Assembly (NCBI RefSeq): GCF_001424165.1
Contig: NZ_LMOJ01000023.1
Location: forward strand, 323,708-387,707
Direction of reading: 5' to 3'
DNA length: 64,000 nt
Source: Massilia sp. Leaf139
Lineage (GTDB): Bacteria > Pseudomonadota > Gammaproteobacteria > Burkholderiales > Burkholderiaceae_D
The translations under genes were made by a program, and so were the position numbers. The notes beneath the pieces were generated by a model, which saw nothing but the letters and a program-made list of their open reading frames with translations, did not search any database and was not told where the DNA came from. Positions 36,909 to 48,295 of the stretch are shown in pieces (the stretch's first letter is position 1; the number at the start of each line of letters is the position of its first letter).

Positions 36909-39050
36909 TCAAGCCCGCAACTTCTGAATATCACTCTGCCGGTGATCCTGCACGATCGTTCCCTGCTGCAGCACGACCACCCGCTCCGCCATCGCGATCG
37001 TTTCCGGCCGGTGCGCCACCAGTACCCGGGTCAGCGCCAATGTTTTAATCGCCGCATTCACCGCTTGTTCGTTCCAGACATCGAGATGGCTGGTCGCTTC
37101 GTCGAGCACCAGGATCTTCGGCTGTTTATACAGCGCGCGCGCCAATAACAGGCGCTGTTTCTGGCCGCCGGAGAGGCCGCTGCCAATGTCGCCGACCAGC
37201 GTGTTATACGCCATCGGCATGGCCATGACCTCCGCGTGGATGGCCGCCAGCTGGGCGCAGCCTTGAATGCGTTCCATATCGGCGCTGGGCGAAAAGAAGC
37301 TGATGTTGTCGGCGATCGAGCCGGCAAACAGGCCGTCTTCCTGCATGACGGTGCCGATCAGCTTGCGGTAATTGGCGGTGCCCAGCTGCGCCAGCTTGAC
37401 GTTGTTGATCAGGATTTCGCCCTCGACCGGTTCGAGCAGTCCCAATAACAGTTTCATCAGTGTGGTCTTGCCGCAGCCGGAAGGGCCAGTCACGGCGACG
37501 CATTGGCCGGCCGGAATTACGAGGTTCAGGTTTTTCAGGATGAAGGGCTCGCTGTCGCCGTAGCGGAAGGAGACATTCCGGAATTCGATCGAGGGATTGA
37601 CGGCCTCGAGATCGATCTCGCATTCCTCGGTGACTGGTTCCGGTTCGGTCATGACGATATCGGCGAGGCGGTTGCCGTGCAAACGCAGCATCTTTAATTC
37701 GAACACCTTGTCGACCAGGCTGGTCATGCGGCTGCTGAACTGATCCTTGTAGCTGATAAACGCGAACAGCATCCCCACCGACAGCGTGTTCTCCATGACG
37801 AGAATCGCAGCCAGCCAGATCACCAATACCCGCTCGGTGCTGAACAGGAAGGTATTCGCGCTCTGGTAGGTAATGCCAAGCTTGGCGATGCGCAGGTCGG
37901 CATTGAATTGTTCGACCAGGGCATTCATCCAGCTGGCACGCCGCTCTTCGCTGCGGCCGAACAGGCGGATGCTCTGGATGCCGCGCACCGATTCCAGGAA
38001 ATGCGTCTGCTGCTTGGCCGCATGGATGATCTGCTCGGCCGTCGCATTGCGCAGGGCGCCGAAAATGGCCAGGCGCAGCAGCACATACAGGAGCACGGCG
38101 ATACAGGCGACGCCCGCCAGTTTCGGGCTGTACGAAAACATCATGGCCAGCGTGCCGAGCACCAGCACGCCATCGATGATCCCTTCCACGAACTGGGTGG
38201 TGAGGCTGCGCTGGATGGTTTCGATCGACGTAAAACGCGACACGATATCGCCCGTGTGGCGCTTTTCGAAATACGGCAGCGGCAGTTTCATCAGGTGGGT
38301 AAAGGCATTCCCGAACCACTGGAAATTCAGATTCGTCGCCAGCGCCGTCGTGATCCAGCCGCGCACCGCCCCAATGGCCGTCTGCAGCAACACCAGCAAA
38401 AGAAATCCGCAACCGAGCACGGTGAGTAAATCGCGGTCGGCAGCGAGCAGGGCTTCGTCGATCACCCACTGCATATAAAAGGGCGCGATCAGCGCGCATA
38501 ACTGCAGCGTCAGCCCGAGCAGCAATAATTGCGTCAGTCCGCGGTGCAATCCGATCACCCGGCCCATCAGCGACAGCAGCGGAAAATTCTGGGTCTCGTC
38601 CTTCCTGACGAAGCCGCTGGTCGGCTGCAGCTCCAATGCCACGCCGGTGAAATGCCGGGAAAACTCGGCCAGGGGCAGGCGCCGCACGCCGATGGCGGGA
38701 TCGTGGATCAGCGCATGAGTGCCAGAGACTTCTTCCAGCACGACGAAGTGGTTCATGTCCCAGTGCAGCACACACGGCGTTTTCAGTTGCGGCAGATGCG
38801 TCATGTCGAGTTTCAAGGGCCGGGTCTGGAGCGCCAGGCCCTGCGCCATATTGATGACGCCCTTGAGCGTCGCGCCTTTCAGCGAGACCGAAAAGCGCGC
38901 CCGCAAGCTGGCCAGGTCGAGCCGGTGGCCGTGGTAACTGGCCACCATGCACAGGCAAGCCAAACCGCATTCGGCCGCTTCGGTTTGCAGGATGACGGGG
39001 AGTTGATTACGGCGCCAGAAAGAAAACCGCGGTGCATGGTCGAGTTTCAT
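36909..39050 (-). CDS. C39-peptidase ABC exporter (bacteriocin/RiPP type, CvaB-like)
   Basis: 713 residues combining three parts. The C39 cysteine protease (1-140) has LQTEAAECGLACLCMVA with catalytic Cys about 28, His in DMNHFVVLEE and Asp in IHDPAIG, so it should cut after double-glycine leaders. A six-helix exporter domain follows (about 165-460). The nucleotide-binding domain has Walker A TGPSGCGKTT near 523, signature LSGGQKQRLLLARAL near 628 and Walker B ILVLDEAT. Together with the HlyD protein upstream it forms a type I secretion unit. The peptide cargo is not encoded nearby as far as I can see. Confidence 0.94.
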   Translation of the reverse strand: MKLDHAPRFSFWRRNQLPVILQTEAAECGLACLCMVASYHGHRLDLASLRARFSVSLKGATLKGVINMAQGLALQTRPLKLDMTHLPQLKTPCVLHWDMNHFVVLEEVSGTHALIHDPAIGVRRLPLAEFSRHFTGVALELQPTSGFVRKDETQNFPLLSLMGRVIGLHRGLTQLLLLGLTLQLCALIAPFYMQWVIDEALLAADRDLLTVLGCGFLLLVLLQTAIGAVRGWITTALATNLNFQWFGNAFTHLMKLPLPYFEKRHTGDIVSRFTSIETIQRSLTTQFVEGIIDGVLVLGTLAMMFSYSPKLAGVACIAVLLYVLLRLAIFGALRNATAEQIIHAAKQQTHFLESVRGIQSIRLFGRSEERRASWMNALVEQFNADLRIAKLGITYQSANTFLFSTERVLVIWLAAILVMENTLSVGMLFAFISYKDQFSSRMTSLVDKVFELKMLRLHGNRLADIVMTEPEPVTEECEIDLEAVNPSIEFRNVSFRYGDSEPFILKNLNLVIPAGQCVAVTGPSGCGKTTLMKLLLGLLEPVEGEILINNVKLAQLGTANYRKLIGTVMQEDGLFAGSIADNISFFSPSADMERIQGCAQLAAIHAEVMAMPMAYNTLVGDIGSGLSGGQKQRLLLARALYKQPKILVLDEATSHLDVWNEQAVNAAIKTLALTRVLVAHRPETIAMAERVVVLQQGTIVQDHRQSDIQKLRA

Positions 39051-39077
39051 CGCTGTCCTGATGGAGTAGATGCGTTG

Positions 39078-40385
39078 TCAGCCGCGGCCGGTAATGCTGA
39101 ACAGGGGTTCCAGGATCCATTCGTAGAGCCGGCGGTGATCCAGGTGGATGCTGGCTTCGATCAGCATTCCGGATTTGAGCGGCACCTGCTTGCCATAGGC
39201 CGTGATCGCCTGGGAATCGAGCCGCAAGCGGATCCGGTACAGCGGTTCCGATGCGCTTCCCTGCGGCAGGCCCAGTTCCTGCGGCAGCAGCGAGGTATCG
39301 GCCACTTCGCGCACATGCGCCCGGTATTGGCCGAATTTCTGGTACGGATAGGCCTGGTAGCGCAGCAAGACCAGCATGTCGCGTTTCACAAAACCGATCG
39401 AACGGGAGGGCACGTAGATTTCCGCTTCCAGTTGCGCGCCTTCCGGTAACACCGAAGCCAGGGTGGCGCTCGGGGCGATGGTCTGGCCGACTTCCGCGGC
39501 AATCGCGGTGACCACGCCATCCACCGGAGCGCGTACCAGGATTTCGCGGCGCGCCTCGTTTTCGGTGAGATTCTGTTCCAGCGACGACAGGTTCCGGCCC
39601 AGGGCGCTGGTTTCGCGCTGGGCCTGCAGTTCGAGATCGGCGAGATCGGCTTCGGCCGCGGCCAGTTCGCGCCCGCTGGCGGCGTGGACGCGCTGCAGAT
39701 CGGCCAGGCGCTGGCGCTGGTCGATCAGCTCGCCCTGCTTGTCCTGTAGCTGGGCAGCAGAGATAAAATTTTTCGCGGCCAGGTCGGCGTAGCGTTTGAA
39801 GGACTGCTCGGCGATCGTTACCCGGTTTTTTTGCAAGCCAATCTGCGCCAGGGCGCGTTCCGCTTCGAGCGCCAGGTCGCGCGCGCGGCGCCTGGCTGCG
39901 GCGATGCGCTGGCTGCCCTGCTGTGCCGACTGCTGCAACTCGCTGCGCAGGCTGGCGAGCTGGCGTTCGAGCAGCATCGAGATGCGCTTTTCGGGCGAGG
40001 CCTCGCCCCCGCCATCGCGCTCGGCGGAGAGCACGAACATGACTTGCCCGGCCTTGACCGCCTGCCCCTCGCGAATGCGTTTAGCGGTGACGATGCCAGC
40101 CTGCCCCGGCGTCACACGGATCACGCCGGCGGTCGGCAGCAGCACGCCCGTCGCCTGGGCTTTACGGGTGGTGCTGAACAGGAAGAAGAAGGCGAGGATG
40201 CACAGGGCGATGCCAACGAACACGCTAGTGAGCACACGGTGGCTGACGGGGCTGGCAAGGATGACGGTGCCATATTGCCGCGCTTTCACATGCTCGACGG
40301 CTTGCGAGCGGAACAAGGGACGGCTGGCGCTTTCCTGTTGCGTGTCCGGGGCGCTTGGTGCTTGCTGCTTGTTGGGAGAAGTCAT
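39078..40385 (-). CDS. HlyD-family adaptor of the C39 exporter (CvaA-like)
   Basis: 435-residue membrane-fusion protein. One anchor helix (VLTSVFVGIALCILAFFFLF), lipoyl halves at KAQATGVLLPTAGVIRVTPGQAG and ILVRAPVDGVVTAIAAEVGQTI, and about 170 residues of coiled coil between them. The end (KSGMLIEASIHLDHRRLYEWILEPLFSITGR) is characteristic of bacteriocin exporters. It precedes the ABC gene by 27 bases on the same strand. ATG 40385 (MTSPNKQQAP) is preferred to earlier in-frame codons. Confidence 0.92.
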   Translation of the reverse strand: MTSPNKQQAPSAPDTQQESASRPLFRSQAVEHVKARQYGTVILASPVSHRVLTSVFVGIALCILAFFFLFSTTRKAQATGVLLPTAGVIRVTPGQAGIVTAKRIREGQAVKAGQVMFVLSAERDGGGEASPEKRISMLLERQLASLRSELQQSAQQGSQRIAAARRRARDLALEAERALAQIGLQKNRVTIAEQSFKRYADLAAKNFISAAQLQDKQGELIDQRQRLADLQRVHAASGRELAAAEADLADLELQAQRETSALGRNLSSLEQNLTENEARREILVRAPVDGVVTAIAAEVGQTIAPSATLASVLPEGAQLEAEIYVPSRSIGFVKRDMLVLLRYQAYPYQKFGQYRAHVREVADTSLLPQELGLPQGSASEPLYRIRLRLDSQAITAYGKQVPLKSGMLIEASIHLDHRRLYEWILEPLFSITGRG

Positions 40386-40529
40386 CGGTGGGGGCGATCG
40401 TGGATGGGCGCAAACACCCACGGTAGCGCAGGCTCCCCGGAAATTTATTGATGTTTGGCAATGTCCAGCCGAGCGTGCACATCCGAAAAAACTTTCGCTC
40501 TATCAATGGTCGTTTGGTAGCATTCCGCC

Positions 40530-41813
40530 ATGAAGACATTCGATCCCGACGCCACACCGCCGCACATCCGCCGCCGTCAAATTCTTTCCCTGATCCTGCT
40601 GGTCGTCACCGGCGTCATCAACTACCTCGACCGCGCCACGCTCGCCGTCGCCAACGAATACATCCGCGCCGACCTCGGCCTCTCGTTGGGCCAGATGGGC
40701 CTGTTGTTGTCGGCCTTTTCCTGGAGCTATGCGCTGTGCCAGCTGCCGGTTGGCGCCCTGGTCGACCGCATCGGGCCGCGCTGGCTGCTCGGCATCGGGC
40801 TGGTGGTGTGGTCGCTGGCGCAGGCCGCGGGCGGACTGGTATCGAGCTTCGGCTGGTTCGTGGTCGCACGCATCGTGCTCGGCATCGGCGAGGCGCCGCA
40901 ATTCCCGGCTGCGGCGCGGGTGGTGAGCAACTGGTTCCCGCTGCGCGCACGCGGCGCGCCGACCGGCGTCTACAACTCGGCCTCGCCGCTGGGCGTGGCG
41001 CTGGCGCCGCTGCTGCTGTCGCCCCTGATCCTGGCCACCAGCTGGCACTGGGCCTTCTTTGTGACCGGCGCCATGGGCCTGGTGGCGGCGGTGGTCTGGG
41101 TGATCTTGTACCGCGACCCGGTGCGCAGTCAAATGTCCGAGGCCGAGCTTGCCTACCTCGACGCCGGCCAATCCGCCGAGCCCGCGCCGGCCACGAGTTT
41201 CGCTTCCTGGCGCGCCTTGTTCCGCTACCGCGCCACCTGGGGCATGCTGTTCGGCTTTTCCGGCTCGGTCTACCTGAACTGGGTATATTTGACCTGGCTG
41301 CCGGGCTACCTGCGCACCGAGCGCCAGATGGACATCGCCTATGCCGGCCTGGCCGCCTCGGTGCCTTTCGCCTGCGGCTTCGCCGGCGCCCTGATCGCGG
41401 GCTGGGCCTCGGATCGGGTGGCCCGGCATTCGGCATCGCCTCTGGCCGGCCGCCGCCGGGCGGTGGTCGCGGCCATGCTGGGCATGGTGGCGTTCACGAT
41501 CCCGGCGGCCCTGGTCGAGAGCAACACGGTCGCCATCGCCTGCATCTCGATCGTGATCTTCCTGGCCAATGCCGCCTCGGCATGCTCCTGGTCGCTGGTG
41601 ACCGTGGTGGCGCCGCGCAGCCGCGTCGGCTCGTTGGGGGCGATCCAGAACTTTGGCGGGTTTATTGGTGGGGCGCTGGCGCCGATTCTTACCGGGTATA
41701 TCGCGCAGACCTGGTCGTTCGTGCCGGCCTTGCTGACCGGCGCCGGGATTGCTTTCCTGGGAGCGATGGCCTATCAATTCCTGGTGGTGCGTGCGATTCC
41801 CGAGCAGGAGTAA
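40530..41813 (+). CDS. MFS transporter, anion:cation symporter type (sugar-acid-like)
   Basis: 427 residues, 12 predicted helices. GVINYLDRATLAVANEYI is the signature of the ACS family (GudP, ExuT, tartrate and phthalate carriers), followed by LPVGALVDRIGPRWLLGIG (motif A) and GEAPQFPAAARVVSNWFPLRARG. Hexuronate, glucarate or a related organic anion is the likely substrate class. It is convergent with gyrB, sharing a bidirectional terminator. No catabolic genes adjoin it. Confidence 0.88.
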   Translation: MKTFDPDATPPHIRRRQILSLILLVVTGVINYLDRATLAVANEYIRADLGLSLGQMGLLLSAFSWSYALCQLPVGALVDRIGPRWLLGIGLVVWSLAQAAGGLVSSFGWFVVARIVLGIGEAPQFPAAARVVSNWFPLRARGAPTGVYNSASPLGVALAPLLLSPLILATSWHWAFFVTGAMGLVAAVVWVILYRDPVRSQMSEAELAYLDAGQSAEPAPATSFASWRALFRYRATWGMLFGFSGSVYLNWVYLTWLPGYLRTERQMDIAYAGLAASVPFACGFAGALIAGWASDRVARHSASPLAGRRRAVVAAMLGMVAFTIPAALVESNTVAIACISIVIFLANAASACSWSLVTVVAPRSRVGSLGAIQNFGGFIGGALAPILTGYIAQTWSFVPALLTGAGIAFLGAMAYQFLVVRAIPEQE

Positions 41814-41824
41814 ATCAGCCATAA

Positions 41825-41854
41825 AAAAAGCCAACCTCGACGGTTGGCTTTTTT
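41825..41854. terminator. Bidirectional Rho-independent terminator
   Basis: AAAAAGCCAACC and GGTTGGCTTTTTT pair across a five-base loop; A-tract on the left and T-tract on the right let it serve both the MFS transporter and convergent gyrB. Confidence 0.92.
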
Positions 41855-41872
41855 GTCACATGCCAGGGTACA

Positions 41873-44401
<2,529 letters not shown>

Positions 44402-44416
44402 TCAGACTGCTCAGTT

Positions 44417-44450
44417 CGGGCCGCCTCCTGATTAAACAAGAGGCAGCCCG
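44417..44450. other. Hairpin between dnaN and gyrB
   Basis: CGGGCCGCCTC and GAGGCAGCCCG pair at ten of eleven positions across 12 bases. On the minus strand no U-run follows, so it is unlikely to be a full terminator; it may be an mRNA processing or stability structure between the two coding regions. Confidence 0.4.
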
Positions 44451-44473
44451 AGTCGCCGAATTAACGCGCTTAC

Positions 44474-45580
44474 TTAGATACGCATCGGCATGACGACATA
44501 TTTGAAGTCGCCATTGTCGGGAATCGAGATCAGGGCCGACGAGTTCGAATCGCCCAGGGCAATATTCACCTGGTCGCACTTCAGGTTGTTCAGCACGTCG
44601 AGCAGGTAGGTCACGTTGAAACCGATGTCGATCTGGTCGCCGCCGTAGTCGATCTCGAGTTCTTCGACCGCTTCTTCCTGGTCGGCATTGGTCGAGCTGA
44701 TCTTCATGCTGCCTGGGGTGATGATGCAGCGCACGCCCTTGAACTTATCGCTGGTCATGATCGCGGCGCGTTGCAGCGAGCGCAGCAGTTCGTCGCGGCT
44801 GATCGTAAAGTCGTTCTTGTAACCCTTCGGGATCACGCGGGTGTAGTCCGGGAATTTGCCCTCGACCAGCTTCGACACCAGTTCGATATCGGCGAAAGTC
44901 AGTTTTACCTGCGAGGCGGCGATGTCGAGCTGGACGGTTTCGTCGCTTTCTTCGAGCAGGCGCTGCAGTTCGATGATGGTTTTGCGCGGGATGATGACTT
45001 CCTGGCGCGCGAATTCCTGCTCGGCTTCGACCTGGCAGAAGGCGAGGCGGTGGCCGTCGGTGGCGACCGCGATCACCTTGTTACCGTCCAGAACCAGCAG
45101 CAGGCCGTTCAGGTAGTAGCGGATGTCCTGCTGGGCCATCGAGAAGTGCACCATGTTGAACAGGTGCTTCAAGGTCTTTTGCGGCAGGGTGACGGTGGCG
45201 TTGTAGGTATCGGCGACCGAGACCGTCGGGAATTCCTCGGCGGCCAGGGTCTGCAGCGCGAAGCGCGACTTGCCGCTTTGCACAGCCAGGCGCTTGTTCT
45301 GCAGCGTCATCGTGACGTCGCCCGATTCCGGCAGCGCGCGCAGGATGTCCAGCAGTTTACGCGCGGCGACCGTGGTTCCGGTGATGTCGTCGCCGGAACC
45401 GATGTTCGCATGCGTCGTGATCTGCACTTCGGTATCGGTCGACAGGAAGGAGACGCTTTCGCCGTCCTTGCGGATGAGGATATTGGCCAGAATCGGCATG
45501 GTGTGCCGACGCTCGACAATACCGCTCACGATCTGCAGTGGCCGGAGAAGCGTGTCTCGGGTGGTTTTGACCAATTGCAT
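44474..45580 (-). CDS. dnaN: DNA polymerase III sliding clamp (beta subunit)
   Basis: 368 residues, standard length. Three clamp domains; typical segments are MQLVKTTRDTLLRPLQIVSGIVERRHTMPILAN at the start, IPRKTIIELQRLLEES in the middle and DFKYVVMPMRI at the end. The dimeric ring tethers polymerase III to DNA. Shine-Dalgarno GAGGAAAATT precedes ATG 45580. It follows dnaA on the same strand with a 141-base gap that contains a repeat hairpin and may hold its own promoter. Confidence 0.98.
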   Translation of the reverse strand: MQLVKTTRDTLLRPLQIVSGIVERRHTMPILANILIRKDGESVSFLSTDTEVQITTHANIGSGDDITGTTVAARKLLDILRALPESGDVTMTLQNKRLAVQSGKSRFALQTLAAEEFPTVSVADTYNATVTLPQKTLKHLFNMVHFSMAQQDIRYYLNGLLLVLDGNKVIAVATDGHRLAFCQVEAEQEFARQEVIIPRKTIIELQRLLEESDETVQLDIAASQVKLTFADIELVSKLVEGKFPDYTRVIPKGYKNDFTISRDELLRSLQRAAIMTSDKFKGVRCIITPGSMKISSTNADQEEAVEELEIDYGGDQIDIGFNVTYLLDVLNNLKCDQVNIALGDSNSSALISIPDNGDFKYVVMPMRI

Positions 45581-45668
45581 AATTTTCCTCAGAGGGTTAA
45601 TACAGTGAAATTGTTGCTACAGCACTATTTTGCCGGTTGTGTGGGGCAAACACAATCGCAGGATCCTC

Positions 45669-45704
45669 GGCTGAACGCGTGGACGGCAGAGCCGTCCACC
45701 CTAT
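45669..45704. repeat. GTAGGGT/CCACGCG palindromic repeat, half copy
   Basis: GGCTGAACGCGTGGACGGC followed by AGA and GCCGTCCACCCTAT. The internal hairpin GTGGACGGC/GCCGTCCAC (45679-45687 with 45691-45699) is perfect with a three-base loop. It equals the right-hand half of the copy at 56772-56943 and lies between dnaA stop and dnaN start. Confidence 0.7.
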
Positions 45705-45721
45705 AGCCAGCACCGGTAGCA

Positions 45722-47113
45722 TCAGCCCTTCAGGGTCTGCTCCAGCACGTGCAACTCGTGGTTGCACTCGGCGTTTTTCTGGCGATCGCCGGCGATCTTG
45801 CGCACCGCGTGCAGTACGGTGGTGTGGTCGCGGCCGCCGAAGAGTTCGCCGATTTCCGGCAGGCTCTTCTGGGTCAATTCCTTGGCCAGGTACATGGCGA
45901 TCTGGCGCGGGCGGGCGATGTTCGCCGGGCGCCGCTTCGAATACATGTCGGCGACCTTGATGTTGAAGAAGTCGGCAACCGTCTTCTGGATGTTCTCCAC
46001 CGAGATCTGGCGGTTCTGTACGGATAACAGATCCTTCAGGGCTTCCTTGACGATGTCGATCGTGATGTCCTTGCCGTGGAAGCGCGAGTACGCGAGGATC
46101 TTGCGCAGCGCGCCTTCCAGTTCGCGCACGTTCGAACGCAGGTGTTTTGCGACAAAGAAGGCGACGTCGTCCGACAGGGTCACGCCTTCGGATTGCGCCT
46201 TCTTCAGCAGGATCGCGACGCGCATTTCCAGTTCCGGCGGTTCGATCGCGACCGTCAGGCCGGAATCGAAGCGCGAGATCAGGCGGTCGTCCATGCCGGT
46301 GATCTCTTTCGGATAAGTATCCGAGGTGATGATGATCTGCTTTTTCGCCGCGATTAGCGCCTCGAAGGCATAGAAGAACTCTTCCTGCGTACGGCTCTTG
46401 CCGCCGAAGAATTGAATATCGTCGATCAGCAGCATGTCGAGCGAGTGGTAGTAATGCTTGAAGTCGTCGAAGCCTTTTCGTTGGTAGGCGGTGACGACGT
46501 CGCGCACGTACTGCTCGGCGTGGATGTAGCGGATGCGCGCGCCCGGCTGGTCGGCCATGACCTGGTTGCCGATCGCGTGGATCAAGTGGGTTTTACCAAG
46601 GCCGACGCCGCCGTAGAAGAACAGCGGGTTGTACGACACGCCCGGGTTGTTCGCCACCTGGATCGCGGCGGCGCGCGCCAGCTGGTTGGCCTTACCGGTG
46701 ACGAAACTGTCGAAAGTCAGATCGGGGTTGATGCGGCTTTGTTCGCGTTTCGGCGAATTGGCGATGTTCAGGTTCGGCTGCGGTTCCACGCTGGGCGCCG
46801 ACGGGCGCAGCTGGCCTTCGTTCGAAGCGGCCGGGGCAGGGCGCACGGCGTCCGGCTTCTTGGCTGCGTTCAGGCGCGGGTCGAGCACGAACTGCACCTC
46901 GACCGGGGCTTCCCAGTACTGGCAGGCCAGCGCCGTGATGCGGTTGGCGAACTGCGACTTCACCCAGTCGAGCTTGAAGCGGTTGGGCGCAGCAATGCGC
47001 AGCTTGCCGTCCTCGTAGTCGAGGGCGACGAGCGGTTTGATCCACGCGCTGTATTGTTGCGGCGTCAGCTCGAGCTCCAGTTGCGCGGAGGCGGTCTGCC
47101 AGAAATTTTCCAT
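45722..47113 (-). CDS. dnaA: Chromosomal replication initiator DnaA
   Basis: 463 residues. Domain I ([25 protein letters not shown]), a variable linker, AAA+ domain III with Walker [17 protein letters not shown] near 170, Walker B LLIDDIQF, sensor region and ISRFDSGL, and DNA-binding domain IV with the signature [15 protein letters not shown] at the C-terminus. It binds the boxes upstream of its own gene and opens the origin. First gene of dnaA-dnaN-gyrB; ATG 47113 fits the family start MENFW. Confidence 0.98.
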   Translation of the reverse strand: MENFWQTASAQLELELTPQQYSAWIKPLVALDYEDGKLRIAAPNRFKLDWVKSQFANRITALACQYWEAPVEVQFVLDPRLNAAKKPDAVRPAPAASNEGQLRPSAPSVEPQPNLNIANSPKREQSRINPDLTFDSFVTGKANQLARAAAIQVANNPGVSYNPLFFYGGVGLGKTHLIHAIGNQVMADQPGARIRYIHAEQYVRDVVTAYQRKGFDDFKHYYHSLDMLLIDDIQFFGGKSRTQEEFFYAFEALIAAKKQIIITSDTYPKEITGMDDRLISRFDSGLTVAIEPPELEMRVAILLKKAQSEGVTLSDDVAFFVAKHLRSNVRELEGALRKILAYSRFHGKDITIDIVKEALKDLLSVQNRQISVENIQKTVADFFNIKVADMYSKRRPANIARPRQIAMYLAKELTQKSLPEIGELFGGRDHTTVLHAVRKIAGDRQKNAECNHELHVLEQTLKG

Positions 47114-47142
47114 GTGTGCGGCTAGTTGATACGTAACACGCT

Positions 47143-47171
47143 ATTTTACCTGTCTCCGCGCTAGTTATCCA
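47143..47171 (-). promoter_or_regulatory. dnaA promoter overlapped by a DnaA box
   Basis: Minus-strand -35 TGGATA (47171-47166) and -10 TAAAAT (47148-47143), spacer exactly 17. The -35 lies within the consensus DnaA box 47165-47173, so DnaA binding would block its own promoter. Confidence 0.6.
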
Positions 47172-47248
47172 CAGGTTGCCCCAGATTTTTCAGCATGACT
47201 GGGGATAAAGGCGAAGTTATCCCTACGTCGCCAGAAACAACAGCTGCC

Positions 47249-47278
47249 TTGACAGCCGGGCACCAAATCGAGTCTAAT
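47249..47278 (+). promoter_or_regulatory. rpmH operon promoter
   Basis: TTGACA at 47249-47254 and TCTAAT at 47273-47278, spacer 18. It would give an unusually long leader of about 165 bases before rpmH. Confidence 0.6.
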
Positions 47279-47451
47279 TCAGGGTTCCCTGTCCGCCCAC
47301 CTGTCAGCCGAGCAATTGTTGGTTGAGAAAATGCGGACTTTGCTGTGGCGTGACGCTGGCTTAACGACTGCGAACTGTCATTGGCGCCTGTTCCTGACGA
47401 GAAGACGTCAGACCCGATTTTGCATCCTATTTTGCTTTAAGCGAGACCACC

Positions 47452-47586
47452 ATGAAACGTACTTACCAACCTTCCGTCGTTCGTCGCAAGCGCACGCACG
47501 GCTTCCGCGCACGTATGGCTACCCGTGGTGGCCGTCAAGTCCTGAACGCACGCCGCGCCAAGGGCCGCAAGCGTCTGGCTGTCTAA
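47452..47586 (+). CDS. rpmH: 50S ribosomal protein L34
   Basis: 44 residues, the usual length: starts [19 protein letters not shown], ends AKGRKRLAV. Basic protein of the large ribosomal subunit. First gene of the rpmH-rnpA-yidD-yidC run; only 30 bases separate it from rnpA. Confidence 0.98.
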   Translation: MKRTYQPSVVRRKRTHGFRARMATRGGRQVLNARRAKGRKRLAV

Positions 47587-47616
47587 GCCAGCTCGTCTGC
47601 ACCCCTGCGGTCGGCC

Positions 47617-48027
47617 ATGACAGGCGAAGGTTCGCACGACTTCGCGCGCGCTCGGCGCATTTTAAAAACGGATGAATTCTCATCCGTTTTTCGTTTGCGG
47701 CCAACGCAAAAATCCGCGCATTTCGTGCTGTACACCCGTCCCAGCCCGCTGCCCCATGCGCGGCTGGGCATCGTCGCGGCCAAGCGCTTCGCGCCGCGCG
47801 CCGTCACCCGCAATACCATCAAGCGCATCACGCGCGAACTGTTCCGCACGAACGAGATCCAGGCCGTCGACTGCATCGTCCGCCTGGCGCGTCCGGTGAA
47901 CACCAAGGCCGGCCCGGCCACCAACGGCGCATTGAAGCGCCTGTTGCACGCCGAACTGTCGCGCCTGCTCGCTTCGCAGCGTCCACGCCGTCCCGCAGCG
48001 TCGGTCGCGGCGCCGCCGACGCCATGA
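47617..48027 (+). CDS. rnpA: Ribonuclease P protein component
   Basis: 136 residues. [27 protein letters not shown] opens the fold and [28 protein letters not shown] holds the RNR-type RNA-binding motif. It assists the RNase P RNA in maturing tRNA 5' ends. The C-terminal tail ([15 protein letters not shown]) is an Ala/Pro-rich extension. It overlaps yidD by four bases. Confidence 0.97.
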   Translation: MTGEGSHDFARARRILKTDEFSSVFRLRPTQKSAHFVLYTRPSPLPHARLGIVAAKRFAPRAVTRNTIKRITRELFRTNEIQAVDCIVRLARPVNTKAGPATNGALKRLLHAELSRLLASQRPRRPAASVAAPPTP

Positions 48028-48284
48028 AGACCCTGCTCATCTGGATCGTGCGTGCCTACCGGCTCGTGCTGTCGCCAATGCTTGGGCAGAATTGCCGCTT
48101 TTATCCGTCCTGTTCCAGCTATGCCATCGAGGCGCTCCAGACCCATGGTGCGCTGCGCGGCAGCTGGCTGGCCGCGCGCCGCCTCGGCCGCTGCCATCCC
48201 TGGAACGCGGGCGGCGTCGACCCGGTACCGCCGGGCCGGCACAAGCATTCCCACTCAGCCGCTTGCGGTTGCAACCACTCCTGA
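48024..48284 (+). CDS. yidD: Membrane protein insertion efficiency factor YidD
   Basis: 86 residues. [29 protein letters not shown] with the conserved cysteines, then [21 protein letters not shown], are diagnostic. It sits at the inner membrane beside YidC. ATG overlaps the rnpA stop (ATGA); the end is a His/Cys-rich tail ([14 protein letters not shown]). Confidence 0.96.
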   Translation: MKTLLIWIVRAYRLVLSPMLGQNCRFYPSCSSYAIEALQTHGALRGSWLAARRLGRCHPWNAGGVDPVPPGRHKHSHSAACGCNHS

Positions 48285-48295
48285 TCAATACCTCA

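Larger units (their letters stand above)
47114..47451. other. Probable chromosomal origin region (oriC) between dnaA and rpmH
   Basis: 338 bases between divergent dnaA and rpmH. One consensus DnaA box TTATCCACA at 47165-47173; near-boxes TTATCCCCA on the minus strand (47208-47200) and TTATCCCTA at 47217-47225. Gene context (dnaA-dnaN-gyrB against rpmH-rnpA-yidD-yidC-mnmE) is that of many bacterial origins. Only three boxes are obvious, so the functional origin could extend elsewhere, for example into the dnaA-dnaN gap. Confidence 0.7.

Noticed and set aside
34936..40530. Short peptides with a double-glycine leader near the C39 exporter
   Set aside because: Gaps at 34936-35187, 36328-36378 and 40386-40529 were read on both strands; no short frame with leader character and ribosome site was found.
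8269..41848. Shared GCCAACC/GGTTGGC stem in the terminators at 8269 and 41831
   Set aside because: Seven-base identity in a GC-rich stem is short; loops and flanks differ, so no repeat family is claimed.
48092..48295. N-terminal extension of YidC reaching back to 48092
   Set aside because: It overlaps yidD in another frame and lacks YidC character; the conserved start is MEINKRTI at 48296.
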